A stretch of 64,000 nucleotides of DNA from Calvatia gigantea (lineage: Eukaryota > Basidiomycota > Agaricomycetes > Agaricales > Lycoperdaceae). Of this stretch, positions 11,301 through 21,577 are shown piece after piece. Numbering within the stretch: the stretch's first letter is position 1; each line of letters starts with the position of its first letter. The notes under the pieces were generated by a model. It had not been told where the DNA came from. It searched no databases and saw only the letters and a program-made list of their open reading frames with translations. The DNA is taken from positions 310,001 through 374,000 of the forward strand of contig JACAAK010000018.1 of assembly GCA_025093985.1 (NCBI GenBank), in the 5' to 3' direction. The position numbers and the translations under genes were made by a program.

Positions 11301-12451
11301 ATGTCCAGCCCTACCAAGAAAACTGCCACGGAGAAATGGGCCGAGTTAGAGGCCATGCATGAACGCAAGCGACTCGAACTGGAAAGGCAGGAGGAGGTGG
11401 AATGGCAGGCCGAACGCGAGCTGTGCGAATTGGAGGAGAACGAGGAGCGAGAGAGGCAAGAACGGGTGGAACAAGAAGCACGGGAAAAGAAGGAGCAAGA
11501 GGAGCAAGAGGAGCGGGAGAGGAAGGAACACGAGGAACAAGCGGCGTGGGAGGAGGAGCAACATGAGGAGTTGGCGCGGGCGAGCAGACGCAAAGGAAAG
11601 CGTAAGGCCGCTGATGAAGCAGATAAGAAGATAACGGCCGAGAAGCGACGTCAACGGAGGATCACAAAGGAGTGGGTTGGGAAGGCGCCACCATCGTTGA
11701 AAAGGAGACGTGTCGATGAAGAGTTGGATTTCGGGGGCAAGCCAGACCCGGACTGGAGGGAATCGGGCGAGGACGAGCCACCTGCAGTCGACGGAAAGAA
11801 GGTCAAGATGGGTGGCCATAATAAGTGTGAGCGATGTCTCGACAACGGTGATCCTTGCACAATCAGGGAGTTGACGTCAAGGTAAGTGGCACTTAGCTTC
11901 CCAGTGATTGTGCTAATGGCCGTTCTAGTCGCGAGGTCACCAAGTGCCTCGAATGTTCACTGTCGAAGAAGGCTTGTCGCCTTCCATCCGCCCGTTGTCG
12001 GCCGATCACTGCCACCACTCAAGTATCTCGGGTCAGCAATGATCAACTCGTGGCTCTCCTTACTCGCCAAAACGATATCCTGGAGCGGATCGCGTCCATT
12101 ATGGAGGATCAGGGGGTGAGGACGGATAGGCTGATTGAGGTTGGAGAGGAGCAGTTGCTGCGGCTGGAGCGGGCGAATGAGCTCGGGAGGAATGTTGAGG
12201 CCACAGTCATCAAGAACGGCAGGTATCAGTGCAGCATTGGACTGATGGTTCAGCAGGTGATGGATGCCCTGGGGCTGGCTGACGATGATGATGACAATGA
12301 GGATGACAATGAGGAGGCCCGCATGCCGGGTGAAACCCAGGAGGAAATGGAGGTAGTAATGGAGATGGAGGAAGACAATGGAAACAAGAGTGAAGAGGAA
12401 AAGGAGGAAGAAGTGGAGGAAGCGGCTGAGTTGGGTGAAACTGCCCAGTGA
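11301..12451 (+). CDS. Antisense Zn2Cys6 coiled-coil protein gene carried by B-I (spliced)
   Basis: Two exons, 11301-11881 and 11929-12451, encode 367 residues. The 47-nt intron has GTAAGT at its start, a CTAAT branch site and CTAG at its end, and splicing restores the frame. Residues 1-110 are Glu/Arg/Gln-rich coiled coil. The motif C176-X2-C179-X6-C186-X13-C200-X2-C203-X6-C210 fits the fungal binuclear zinc cluster and is only complete after splicing. The C-terminus is strongly acidic. AATAAA at 12513 may end the transcript, which converges with pol (stop at 12573). The gene lies between pol and the polypurine tract on the opposite strand, and a remnant in the same place exists in B-III, so it is part of the family. 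DNA binding is inferred from the cluster; the target is unknown. Confidence 0.8.
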
Positions 12452-12572
12452 TCCGTGGCCGTCTTCTCCTCATATTTTGGACATTACATAATTGTTGATA
12501 GTTGATAATGTGCAATAAACTGATTTGTCTGTGTGAATGAAGTGTGAAAGAAATTTAAGTAAGGAAAAAAAA

Positions 12573-14539
12573 TCATAGAGGGTTCAAAGGTCCAGGCTTA
12601 GAAGGATAAAAGGAATGAAAGTCTGCAAGAAGTTCAGCCGCATGTGCTAGCTCAGTAGCAGGTAACCAGGAAGACTCTTCTTCAGTGTCTTCATAACCTA
12701 ACCAGATAACTTTGTACAAAAGCTTGCAAGCTCGACAGCAGTCGATTTTCAAGTCAACGACGTGAGCAATTTCGTACTCCAGTTCACCTTCAACCGCGAC
12801 AGGCGGGGAAGGCGGCTCAGAGCGGCCGTCGAAGGTGTTGGGTGTGGCGGGTTCTAGCATAGAGACATGGAACACTGGGTGAACAGCGCGAAGTGAGTCA
12901 GGGAGTCTGAGAGTGAATGAAACGGAACTGGGTTGTGCTATAATCTTGTAAGGACCGAGATACTTCTCAGAGAGCTTTTTGGATGGCCGAGTCGTGCGGA
13001 AGAACTTGGCCTTGACAAAGACTTTCTGACCGATAGTGAAGTCGGGCGAAGGAAGTCGGCGAGCGTCAGCAGATGTCTGATAACGTCCTTGAGCAAGCTT
13101 GATCTCAGCCTTTAGCACGTCATGGAGTTCGTTGAGGTCGACAACGAATTGTCGGGCCCGTCTAGAAGCTAAATCTCTCTCGGGGTATACTGTGATGTTT
13201 AGGTGATAACCCTTGTTAGCGAAGAATGGGGAAACACCAGTCGTGGCACTAGGAGCGTTGTTGTAAGCGAACTCAGCTAGTGGAAGTAATTCTGCCCAGT
13301 TGTCCTGCTGATAATTGCAGTAGACATGAATGTATTGCTCGAGGGTCTGGTTGGTCCATTCGGTCTGTCCGTCGCCTTCCGGGTGGTAACCTGAAGTGAA
13401 ATGCAACTTCATGTCCAGTGCTTTTCCAAGCGACCAGAAGAAGTGCAAGACGAACTCAGAACCACGATCGGATGTGACGTGTTTGGGAACACCATGCTTT
13501 GAGAATACATGAATGACGAATAGTCAGGCCAACTCGGCCGATGTGATCGTATCATGGGTAGGAATGAACAGGGATTGTTTGGTGAGTCTGTCGACGATAA
13601 TGAGGATAGTATCGAACTCGGAGGAGGTAGGGAGCTTCTCAATGAAGTCCATAGAGATAGAGTTCCAGGGTCGTTCAGGGATGGGGAGTTGCTTGAGAAG
13701 TCCGTATGGCCTGTGGCACTGCGGTTTAGATCGCATACAAGTGACGCATGACTTACAGAAGTCCTTGACAGCCGACTGGATGTTGGGCCAAGTGTAGTCT
13801 CTGCGGACGAGTTCGAGAGTCTTGTTCTGACCAAAGTGGCCAGAGAGGATGTGATCATGTTTGTACTGTAAGACTCGAAGTTGTAACTTGTTAGCATCAG
13901 GGACATAGATCCTGTCATCAAGGCGGAGAAAACCAGCCGAGTCGACGGACCATCGTCCTTCTGGTTTAGCTATGTGAGCGGCTGTGGATGGGTCAAGCGG
14001 GAGAGTTGAGAGGATATCAGAGTGGAGTTGATCAAGGTCAATGATCGTGGCTGCGCGAAGGGAAGGGGCATATAGGTATGTAGCGCAGACAGAGGCTGAA
14101 AGCTGTTCATGAGTAAAGACGGGTCTGAAGTTGTGAGGATTGACCATAGCGTAGTCATTATTCCCCCCTTTAGGGTAGACGTCCCATCGTCTAGTAAGAG
14201 TGTCGGGTTTTGTCCCCAGTCGGCCGGGGCGAAAGCGAATCATGAGGTTGAACTGGGAGAGGAACTCGGACCAGCGGGCTTGTCAGTGGGTGAGGATTTT
14301 CATGGTACAGAAGTATTCTAGATTCTTGTGATCAGTAACAACATTGATCGCAAGAGGGGCACCTTCGAAGTAGTGCTGCCAAATCCTGAAAGCTTCAAAT
14401 ATAGCCAGGAGTTCCTTGTCGTGGGTATCATAATTCAGCTCGGCCGGACTGAAGGTGCAGGAGTGGAATGCCATGGGGTGAACTTCACCATCCTCGGTAA
14501 TGATGGAGAGGATGGCTGCTAGCGCGTAGTCAGATGCGT
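12573..14539 (-). pseudogene. pol: pol of B-I, 3' part: RNase H, integrase, chromodomain
   Basis: Continues the polyprotein beyond the LTR-C insert, starting at the SDYALAAIL motif of RNase H. It includes the HHCC region (HILSGHFGQNK...CKSCVTC), the integrase core (MDFIEKLP, SDRGSEFV, and the Glu of GDGQTEWTNQ) and a C-terminal chromodomain (VIWLGYEDTEEESSWLP). Two in-frame nonsense codons are visible, near 14282 (before QARWSEFL) and near 13525 (after TSAELA), the second at a position where B-II has Arg. The sequence is about 85-90% identical to B-II by eye. Confidence 0.88.
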
Positions 14540-15846
14540 TGTAACGGCAAAGCCGTTTTCACGCATGAAAATCGCTAATCTAAGGCATACAAGCCTAATC
14601 TAATGATTGCATCGAACCTTCCTGTAGTAGTACGACCTAATCTAAGAGCCCAACAGTATAATAAAAGAGTACTCGATCACTGTAGAACACTATGACCATT
14701 GATGACGGATAGCGGCGGCTACGGGATGACCACTGTGCTTAACAAAAAGCAATTCTAACAGTGTACCATATGACCAGTCGTGATTCCGGCTGGACCAGGT
14801 GGTAAAACCATTCCAATGCGTCTATACAGAGCTACGGGACCCCTCCAATGAGTCTAGACTCGAGAAATAAGTCCGACGTGCTTAATCTAAAAGGCTGATC
14901 GGCGTGTTCACAAGGAAATGCCACCGTTGTTAGATTAACGAACATCACTCAGCACTAATGACACGTATGGACGCGTTCGCGTACAATCCACGGGGACATG
15001 TAGGAGAACAGTTCACGTGACGTCCGAAATCTTAGATGTTCTACATATTTAGAGAAGAATGCAGACCCAGAGAACGGGCTAAAACACAGCCCGGAACAAA
15101 CGGATACCCAGAATCCTTCTGTATTTCCAATGTTTCACTAATCTAACAGGTTGCGGCTCTCTTGGCGCGCGATCTAATCTACCGGTTTGTACCTTGCTTG
15201 ATAATATGTTCCTAGTTGTGTAATCATTGTCTTGTCATAACGAGCACCCAAATAATATATAAACCCCCTCTGAGGTGTCGGACGTGGCAAGGAACCTACT
15301 AGCCATTGCCCAGCCTTCAGAGCGCAGTGAAAAGCGATCTATTGTGCCTGAGCGAAGCAAAGTAATAAGTTCTTTCGAGATTAACTAGACTAAGTGACTT
15401 GAGCTAGGATTGAGACCTTTTGATCTAAGAAGAAGACCTCGGGCTTACTCGTGAAGTGAGCTTAGATTAAGAGCGTATTGCATCGCTACACCCTGGTACT
15501 TGGCATATCACAAGTGTAGGACAGTGCACTTCTGGTCGTTAACTTGATAAGGGTGAAGCTTAGGGAGTACCTGAGGTTCTGTGTCTTGTTAACTTCTTGG
15601 ATAAAGGACACGAGTCGCACTTTTTACAGTGTAACTTGGCTTTACTCTTCTTAGCGAAGGTAGTTAGCTATTCTAGTGTTCTCCACGCGTCGTTGATTCG
15701 CGTTATTTTGTGGAATTGTCCCTCATATTGTCAGATTGCCTCCCCACGAACTTGCCTTGTGCAGAAATCTTTAAAAATCTATTCCGTCAGCTTAATCTAA
15801 GCCGAACATCCATATCACATTTAGTATTTCTATTTCTGCCTCTTTA
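14540..15846 (+). mobile_element. LTR-C-like insertion inside RNase H of B-I
   Basis: A 1307-bp insert flanked by the 4-bp repeat GCGT (14536-14539 and 15847-15850). It begins TGTAACGGC, which with the following bases forms a hairpin (AACGGC-AAA-GCCGTT), and ends CTCTTTA, so the usual terminal CA is missing. It has a TATATAAA box near 15257 and about nine copies of TAATCTA or its reverse complement. No coding sequence is evident; the frame at 15597-15800 has no known motif. A solo LTR is the simplest reading, but the non-CA end leaves the class open. A divergent relative is at 10086-10552. Confidence 0.6.
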
Positions 15847-17612
15847 GCGTCGGTCTCGACAATAATCTGAGCGTCGGGTATCCAGTGAGTGAGGACAGGT
15901 GCTGAGATAAAGGCGTCCTTCAATGATCTGAAAGCTTCTCGACAGTCATCGCCGAACTTCCACACCATGCCCTTTCGGGTGAGGCGGGTCAGTGGGACGA
16001 CGATGTCAGAGTAGTTGTAGATGAAGCGATGGTAGAAGTTGGCGAAGCCGAGGAAAGACTGTATGTCCTTGACCTTCTTCAGTTCGGGCCAGTCCTGGAT
16101 GATCTTGACCTTTTCCTCAGACATTCTGAGACCTTCGGGGGAGAGGACATATCCAAGGTATTCAACGGTATCAGATTCGAACTCACACTTATCCGTGCGG
16201 GTGTAGAGGCCATGTTTGTGGAGCCGCTTTAATACATCTTTAATCTGCTTGCGGTGGTTGCTGAGGTTGTCGGAGTAGATGAGGATATCATCAAGATAGA
16301 CCGTAATGCAAACATCTAGGAGATCCTTGAAGATGTCGTTCATGAACCGCTGGAAAGCAGCAGGTGCGTTAGTGAGGCCAAAGGGCATAACAAGCCATTC
16401 GAACGAGCCGTAGCGGGTCCGAAAGGCCGTCTTCCATTCGTCACCAGCCACGACATGAACGAGATGGTAAGTGTGGCAGAGGTCGATCTTGGTGTAAATG
16501 CGGGCTTTGCGTGGAGAGTCGAGTAGGTCAGATATGAGCAGAAGAGGATAGCGATCCTTCTTCATGATACGGTTGAGACCTCGGAAGTCGACACAGAGTC
16601 GGAGGGAGCCATCCTTCTTCTTGACAAAAAGGACTGGAGCTCCATGAGGGGAGTTGGAAGGGCGGATGAAGCCAATGGCAAGGTTTTCCTCTATGAATTC
16701 ACGGAGGGCCTCCAGTTCAGTCCGGGACAGAGAGTAGATGGTACCAACAGGAGGTTGGCCACCTTCTTCCAGATTGATTTGGAGGTCATAGGGTCTATGT
16801 TCGGCAAGTATGTCGGCCTTTGCTTTACTGAAAACGTCGGCAAACTTGCGATATGCTTTGGGGATGTTAGACCAATCATCGGGTTCCTCATTGATGGCGG
16901 CCGAAGCGGCTGACATCGACGGGTTGTTGAGGTTAAGACTGAATTGAACTGAACCAGGAATGCACATGGCGCGCAGGAATGCAACAGCATTCACCAGGGA
17001 AATGTGGGGACGCGTGGAGCCAGAGGGCAGAGAGGACTGTGGATCTATGGGAGTGGGTGCGGCCGAAATGGGCACCGAGGAATGTGTGGATGCAGCAGTG
17101 GCAGTCGCAACACAGGGAGGAGTGACAGGAATTTTGAGCTGTGGTAGTCGGAAAGTAATACTGCCCAAGGCCCAGTCAATCAACGGATTGTAGCGGGTGA
17201 GCCAGTTGTATCCCAGAACCACGGAGCAAGAAGAGTCGAGTCGAGTGACGAAGAAGTCCAGAGTCATAGATTCACCACAGCCAAAGGTGACAGGGATTTT
17301 CGCAAGTTCAGTAATAAAGGCACTAGAAGAACCATCGAAAAGACGGAGCTCAACAGGAGGAATGGGCGAGGTCGGGAGGTCATGAGAGCAGATAAAGTCA
17401 ATATCCACGAAGCAGTGTGTAGAGCTACTATCAATGAGGGCCTTGAAATGGGTATCGGAGGGGGAGTGGATGAGCGAGGAGGAGATAGATAGTTGAAAGG
17501 AGTTGGGATCAGAAAGAGCGGACGCGTTGAGTCGGAAACACTCTGTGGCACAAGTGAGTACAACGCGGTCCTCAGCTAGTGCAGAGTCTCGAGGACCACT
17601 ACTTAGTTTCCC
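15847..17612 (-). pseudogene. pol: pol of B-I, 5' part: protease and reverse transcriptase
   Basis: Entered from gag by a -1 shift at 17606-17612, after which the frame is open for about 590 codons. The protease carries D-S-S-S-T-H-C-F near 17430, where D-S/T-G is usual. The reverse transcriptase has FVKKKDGSLRLCVDFRGLN, the fingers-palm segment and the YLDDILIYSDN catalytic box (about 16280-16310). RNase H begins with IIVETDA and is cut by the LTR-C insert, so the intact polyprotein cannot be produced from this copy even though this half is uninterrupted. Confidence 0.9.
17540..17612 (-). promoter_or_regulatory. -1 frameshift signal of B-I (GGGAAAC with stem and possible pseudoknot)
   Basis: On the minus strand the canonical heptamer G-GGA-AAC (17606-17612) ends one codon before the gag stop TAA (17603-17605). 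After a 6-nt spacer, GTGGTCCTC (17591-17599) pairs with GAGGACCGC (17565-17573), nine pairs including one T-G. In the 17-nt loop, ACTCTG (17582-17587) can pair with CAGAGT (17540-17545), which would make an H-type pseudoknot. The frame reached after the shift is open into the protease. All elements of a retroviral-type frameshift signal are present. Confidence 0.8.
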
Positions 17613-19000
17613 GAACTCTTATCAGAGTTCCTATCGACTGCCTCAGCGAGTCGGGCCACAGCCTTCACAGCCGAGGCAGCTTTCTTCCTGCACTCACTCA
17701 CCTTGTGTCCTGCATTTCCACAGAACAGACAGAGGTTGTTGTCCAAGCGCCGTTTGCGCTCATTGGTGGTCAGCTTGCCATCCTTGCCGAGCTTGTCGGT
17801 CAAATCAGGCTTCGCCGACGAAGTGGACTTCGAGGCGGAAGAGGGGGTAGCAGTGGATGTCGGTGGTTTGGAGTTGTTGCCCTTGTTGCTGGTGTTGTTG
17901 GGCTTGTTGCTGGTGCTGCTGGTGTTGTAGGTGTTGTTGGTGGAAGAGGACGGGTTCTGGCCAGGCCTCCTGCTGATAGAAGCGGACGCTGTTTCAGCGG
18001 CCGACTTTGCCCGAGTCTTTTCGCACTGACGCTCCCAATAACGGTTATCGAAGAGGAGAGTAATCTCCTGCATTAGGACGAAGGTGGTGGGCTTACCAGT
18101 GGGGTGACTGGACAGGGAGTCCTGGAGACGATCCGGGAGCCCTTTGTAGTATCGGTGGCAGAGCACCTCGTCATTCCAATTGAGCTGTGACGACAGCCGC
18201 ATGAACTCGACATTGTAGTTGGTGATTTTGTCGGAGTGTTTCATCCGAAGGTTGTCTAGGAGCTCGGCGGATTCGCCGCACGGGTCTGCAATCCCGAAAT
18301 TGGTTTTCAGCTCTAGGATGAAAAGGTCCCAGTCAGAGGTCCACGGGTGGACAGTGCCAAGAGTCTCCTCTTGGTTGATAGCTGTTTCGAACCATCGGAG
18401 AGCAGTATCAGTCAAGTAGGTGAGTGCGAAGTTCACCTTATTATTGTCGGTCGGGAAGAGTGAGGGGTTGGAGCGAAAGTAGAGCTGACATTGGAACAGG
18501 AACTGATGGAGTTCCTCGGGGTTAGCACCGCTGAACGTGTTAGGTTCACGGGCCTTGGTGCGGGGGGTTCAGAGTACTTGGGGTGGCTGAGAACGGGCCC
18601 GATCGTCTAACTTGTCGGCCAAAAGCGCAATGGCATCCACCATTGTCAATCCTCGGCGTTGTGGATTTGGGGCACCGCCATCACCGGCGTTACTGTCAGG
18701 AGGGGCTTCACCATCATCACCACCATCGTCACCATCACCAGGATCTGGGGGTCCCTCATCGAAAGGGTCCTGATTTTGGTTCTCACCTTGGTCGGGTAAC
18801 CAGTCCTCCTCATTTTCATAATCGGGATCGGGCCCTTCCTGCAAGACCTCTTCAACGGGGGTTCTTTGGAGTGCTACTACAGGAGAAGCTTTGCGTTGAG
18901 GGGTGACATAGGAAAGTGGTGTGGTGGCCTTCCAGCTTCTGGCAACAGAAACCTTCTGGGCTTTGGAAGCAGTTTGTGACCTGGTGGTCATGGTAGGCAT
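17603..19000 (-). pseudogene. gag: gag of B-I with one internal stop
   Basis: 466-codon frame starting at the ATG at 19000 (MPTMTTRSQTAS). An acidic, Pro/Gly-rich N-terminal third is followed by a capsid-like retrotransposon gag domain (ANPEELHQFLFQCQLYF, then NKVNFALTYLTDTALRWFE) and a single CCHC zinc knuckle CLFCGNAGHKVSEC at about residue 423. The only lesion is a TGA at 18569-18571 (around residue 144), in a position where a CGA Arg codon would give it by one C-to-T change at a CpG. The gag TAA is embedded in the frameshift signal. Confidence 0.88.
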
Positions 19001-19042
19001 AGTAATCAGTGGTGAGGGGACAAAGGAACGACAGAGGAGTGG

Positions 19043-19053
19043 AGTCTGATTAT
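19043..19053 (-). promoter_or_regulatory. Self-priming primer-binding site of B-I
   Basis: On the minus strand ATAATCAGACT lies 2 nt after the 5' LTR end. It is perfectly complementary to AGTCTGATTAT inside the LTR (plus coordinates 19290-19300), which begins 34 nt downstream of the start of the TATATAA box (19328-19334), where the mRNA 5' end is expected. This is the arrangement known from Tf1 and sushi, which prime with their own RNA 5' end and not with a tRNA. Confidence 0.8.
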
Positions 19054-19055
19054 AC

Positions 19056-19603
19056 TGTTACAATCGGGTTACGCGGGATATCGGCCGAGGTTAGCCACCA
19101 GGTGACGTTGGGTGAGAACGTACGGAGCGGGTGAATTCGGATGAGTATGAGATTTGGACTCAGTGGCTTCAACATATGTGTTGCGCCTTCCTGCTGTCGT
19201 CGAAGTCCATATTTCAGGAGGGAGTGGGGTCAGAGGGTTGGAGGAACAGAGACAGAGAGGAACAGAATCAGAGGGCGTAATCATGGTCGATAATCAGACT
19301 AAGGATTTACAAGTGTGGGGACTAGGTTTATATACTAGTCTGAAAAGCGGGAAGTACGAAAGTAATGGTGAACGAAGAATGGATGGCCACCGAGGGCGGC
19401 CGCCTAACAAGACACCAGAATCAAGTTTTAACTATAAGGCGATAGTGGAGAAGTTGAAGGGGATAGAGATTAATATAGAAAACAGGATATCGGACTGACT
19501 GACAGAAAGAATGAACAGCAACCCAATGCAGCCGGACTAAGGTAACGATGACTACGAGCGGGGGAAGCGGGTGAGAGTGGGCGAATGTGCGCGGGTCATG
19601 ACA
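19056..19603 (-). repeat. 5' LTR of B-I
   Basis: 548 bp, TGTCATGACC to TTGTAACA on the minus strand, followed by the TSD CACCT. Contains the TATATAA box (19328-19334) and the inferred start AGTCTGATTAT at 19300. Confidence 0.95.
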
Positions 19604-20001
19604 CACCTACCTCTAATGTCCAAGCCAGTACCCCCATGGACAAAGAAGCCACAGTCTCAATAAAAGAGAAAGTCAATGCCCTATGACATTTCATCAAAAC
19701 CATCACTCCACTCCAGATCATCTCAGTTTTTCAGCTGCCCACCTGCTACCACACTGTACTATCCAGCCAAGAATGTAACCTACACTACTGGAACTTGATA
19801 GTCAAAAACTATTGGGAGAACTCTACAGTCACCAAGTTCCCATATGAAGGAGTCCTAGTCCCTATCCACCAAGATGGCCAAAGCCACTTACCCATCTTCT
19901 TTGTACAATCCAACAGTGGAAAATATCTCATTGGCACCACCAAGAAGGCACTTGCCACAGTAGTAGTCCATAGAGACTTTGACAAGCTTCCTGAGGCATG
20001 A
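19604..20001 (+). pseudogene. ORF3 of A-I, last part
   Basis: Resumes ORF3 after B-I. It matches the C-terminal third of ORF3 in A-III: PMDKEAT, then FIKTIT and the HYWN-IVKNYW segment, the VPI and KYLIGTTKKAL region, and the end RDFD-LPEA with the TGA at 19999-20001. A TGA near 19685 interrupts the frame. The polypurine tract and 3' LTR follow directly. Confidence 0.7.
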
Positions 20002-20019
20002 AGCTTAATTAGGGAGTAA

Positions 20020-20330
20020 TGTTGTGAATTCCACTGTTTCCATCACATTGTTGTGCCACTTCCTATCTCTGTACCTACCATATACCTGTTTCAGCTATTC
20101 TAGTGTCAGCAATCTCCAAAGTACTAACTCACATACTACTGCACCATAGTGATTGGACATTTCATATAGTATCTCCATCTATTCAACTAGATGGCCTTCC
20201 CTGTATTTAAGCATACATATACCTCCTTGTATTTGGTATGCTTAACCATTTATAGTTCCTCTTCCCTTACTCACCCTTAAGTCTTAGCCCAAGTTGCAAC
20301 CTGAGGTTCAGTCAGACTAAGGTTGTAACA
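20020..20330 (+). repeat. 3' LTR of A-I
   Basis: 311-bp LTR (TGTTGTGAATTCC to GTAACA) preceded by the purine tract AATTAGGGAGTAA. Same subfamily as 1719-2028. It joins B-III sequence directly at 20331 without a recognisable TSD. Confidence 0.9.
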
Positions 20331-20444
20331 ACACTTCTCATTCCTCACATTCCTTCCTCTCCTACTCCTTTTGCTCCTCCCACTCCTTCTTTTCCCATGC
20401 TTCTTGTTCCACCTGTTCTTGCCTCTCTTGCTCCTCACTCTCCT
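20331..20444 (-). pseudogene. Antisense zinc-cluster gene remnant of B-III, coiled-coil part
   Basis: The reverse complement matches 11430-11540 of the B-I antisense gene: the Glu/Arg/Gln-rich coiled coil. The start of the gene lies at 22214-22351 on the far side of LTR-D. In-frame stops from C-to-T changes are present, and the zinc-cluster part is absent, so the gene is dead here. Confidence 0.75.
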
Positions 20445-20553
20445 TGTTATGAATATGACTATTTACTTAGATAATACAAGTTCTAGAACACTCTTAGACT
20501 AGAACATGTCTAGACTATGCCTAGAACTTAATACTTATAAATAGAACAACTTA

Positions 20554-20765
20554 CAGTAAGGGACAAAACCGTTCCAATGTTTTGAACTTTTCAGAAGATC
20601 AGCTCATAACTCAAGGACTACTGTGGCTGTGCACTTCCTAATTTAATTGTAGATAGTCCAGTATCTTATCTAATCATATGCAAAGTATGATTATGTAATC
20701 CTTTGTTTTGGGGGAGTTATTAATTAATTAATATTTTAAGTACATTGGAACAGTTTTGTCCCTCT
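20554..20765 (+). repeat. Left terminal inverted repeat of the Tc1-like element
   Basis: The partner is at 21578-21789. The outer end carries GGGACAAAACCGTTCCAATG (20560-20579), and the same motif returns in inverted orientation at the inner edge (20743-20762) with one mismatch. Each repeat is therefore itself bounded by two head-to-head copies of the presumed transposase site. Confidence 0.85.
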
Positions 20766-20846
20766 CAAATTCTGAGCACATGACTTCGTTTATTGCAATC
20801 AAATAAATACAAATAAAATCATGTGACCATGTAGGGTGATGTATAA

Positions 20847-21551
20847 ATGGATGTGCTTATTCTCAGGTGCAAATTAACTCCCCCACTATACCTTTACAAC
20901 TATATGCGCTCTCTTTCCTCTACTCAGACCAATAGAGTCCTCTCTTACCTGGACCAAGGGAAATCTGCTCATCATATTGCTTCTATTACTGGTCTGGGAG
21001 TCAGTACTATTTCTAGGATTCGCTCCAAACATAGATCAACACTTTCCAAATCTGTTGGTGGCCGCCCATCTAAACTTTCTCCCTCTGATATCCACTATTC
21101 TGTTCGCCTCATCACCTCTCGCAAGGCTGACAATGCCTCCCAAGTCACCAAATCACTTCAAAATGTTATTGCCCAGCCTGTATCCACCAAAACAGTGCGC
21201 AGGGCACTCAGAGGAGCTGGAATGAAGGCTGTAGTCAAGCGGAAACGACCTAAACTTACTGCTGTCCATAGGAGCAAAAAGGCTACAAACTGGCTAGATG
21301 AGTCTGAATTGGAGGTTATGGTATGGCCCCCACAGTCTCCAGACCTTAATCCCATTGAACATCTCTGGACTCACCTCAAGAATAAGCTGGGAGAGTATGA
21401 TACTCCTCCTGATAGCATGAATACCCTATGGGAGAGGATACAAAAGGAGTGGGATGACATAGAACCAGAAGTGTGTCAGAATCTGATAGAGAGTATGCCT
21501 AGGAGGGTCCAGGCAGTTTTACAGGCCAAGGGAGCTTATACCAGGTACTAG
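20847..21551 (+). pseudogene. Tc1-like transposase lacking two catalytic Asp residues
   Basis: A 234-residue open frame. Residues 20-75 form the N-terminal helix-turn-helix (SYLDQGKSAHHIASITGLGV...). A second paired-like helix region follows with a GGRPSKL linker (about residues 70-77). The C-terminus has the hallmark WPPQSPDLNPIEHLW, including the third catalytic acid. Between NWLDESE and this motif about 110 residues of a normal transposase are absent, in frame, and with them the first two Asp of the DDE triad. The protein may still bind the repeats but should not cut. Two earlier in-frame ATGs are possible starts; the one at 20905 (MRSLSSTQ) fits the family better. Confidence 0.88.
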
Positions 21552-21577
21552 AATACCCATTTTGTATATAAATTTCA

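Larger units (their letters stand above)
10602..19603 (-). mobile_element. Complete Ty3/gypsy element B-I with TSD CACCT
   Basis: Nine-kilobase element on the minus strand. The 5' LTR is 19056-19603 and the 3' LTR 10602-11149, both 548 bp. The flanks carry the perfect duplication CACCT (10597-10601 and 19604-19608). In element order it has a self-priming site, gag, a -1 frameshift site, protease, RT, RNase H, integrase, chromodomain, a convergent antisense gene, and the polypurine tract. Pol is split by the 1.3-kb LTR-C insert. Only a few nonsense codons are present and the two LTRs are very similar, so this is one of the younger insertions in the window. Confidence 0.95.
1719..20330 (+). mobile_element. 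Ty3/gypsy element A-I (family A), outermost element of the left nest
   Basis: Degenerate LTR retrotransposon in the order 5' LTR, self-priming site, gag, protease-RT-RNase H-integrase-chromodomain pol, ORF3, polypurine tract, 3' LTR. ORF3 is split by three insertions: LTR-F (7273-7894), truncated family B copy B-II with an LTR-C-like piece (about 7928-10550), and complete element B-I (10602-19603). Joining the pieces 6776-7272, 7900-7927, 10553-10601 and 19604-20001 restores colinearity with ORF3 of A-III, which shows the insertions are secondary. The LTRs (310 and 311 bp) belong to one subfamily, but the 5-bp flanks (GGGGG and ACACT) do not match, so an original TSD is not preserved. Confidence 0.85.

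Noticed and set aside
11346..11860. Leucine/serine-rich frames antisense to the zinc-cluster gene
   Set aside because: Shadows of the Glu/Arg-rich coiled-coil codons on the other strand.
18583..18906. Histidine-rich frame on the plus strand
   Set aside because: Mirror of the acidic Gly/Asp-rich N-terminus of gag in B-I; no independent support.
1714..20335. Target-site duplication for A-I
   Set aside because: The flanks GGGGG and ACACT differ, so no TSD can be claimed; the right flank is truncated B-III sequence.
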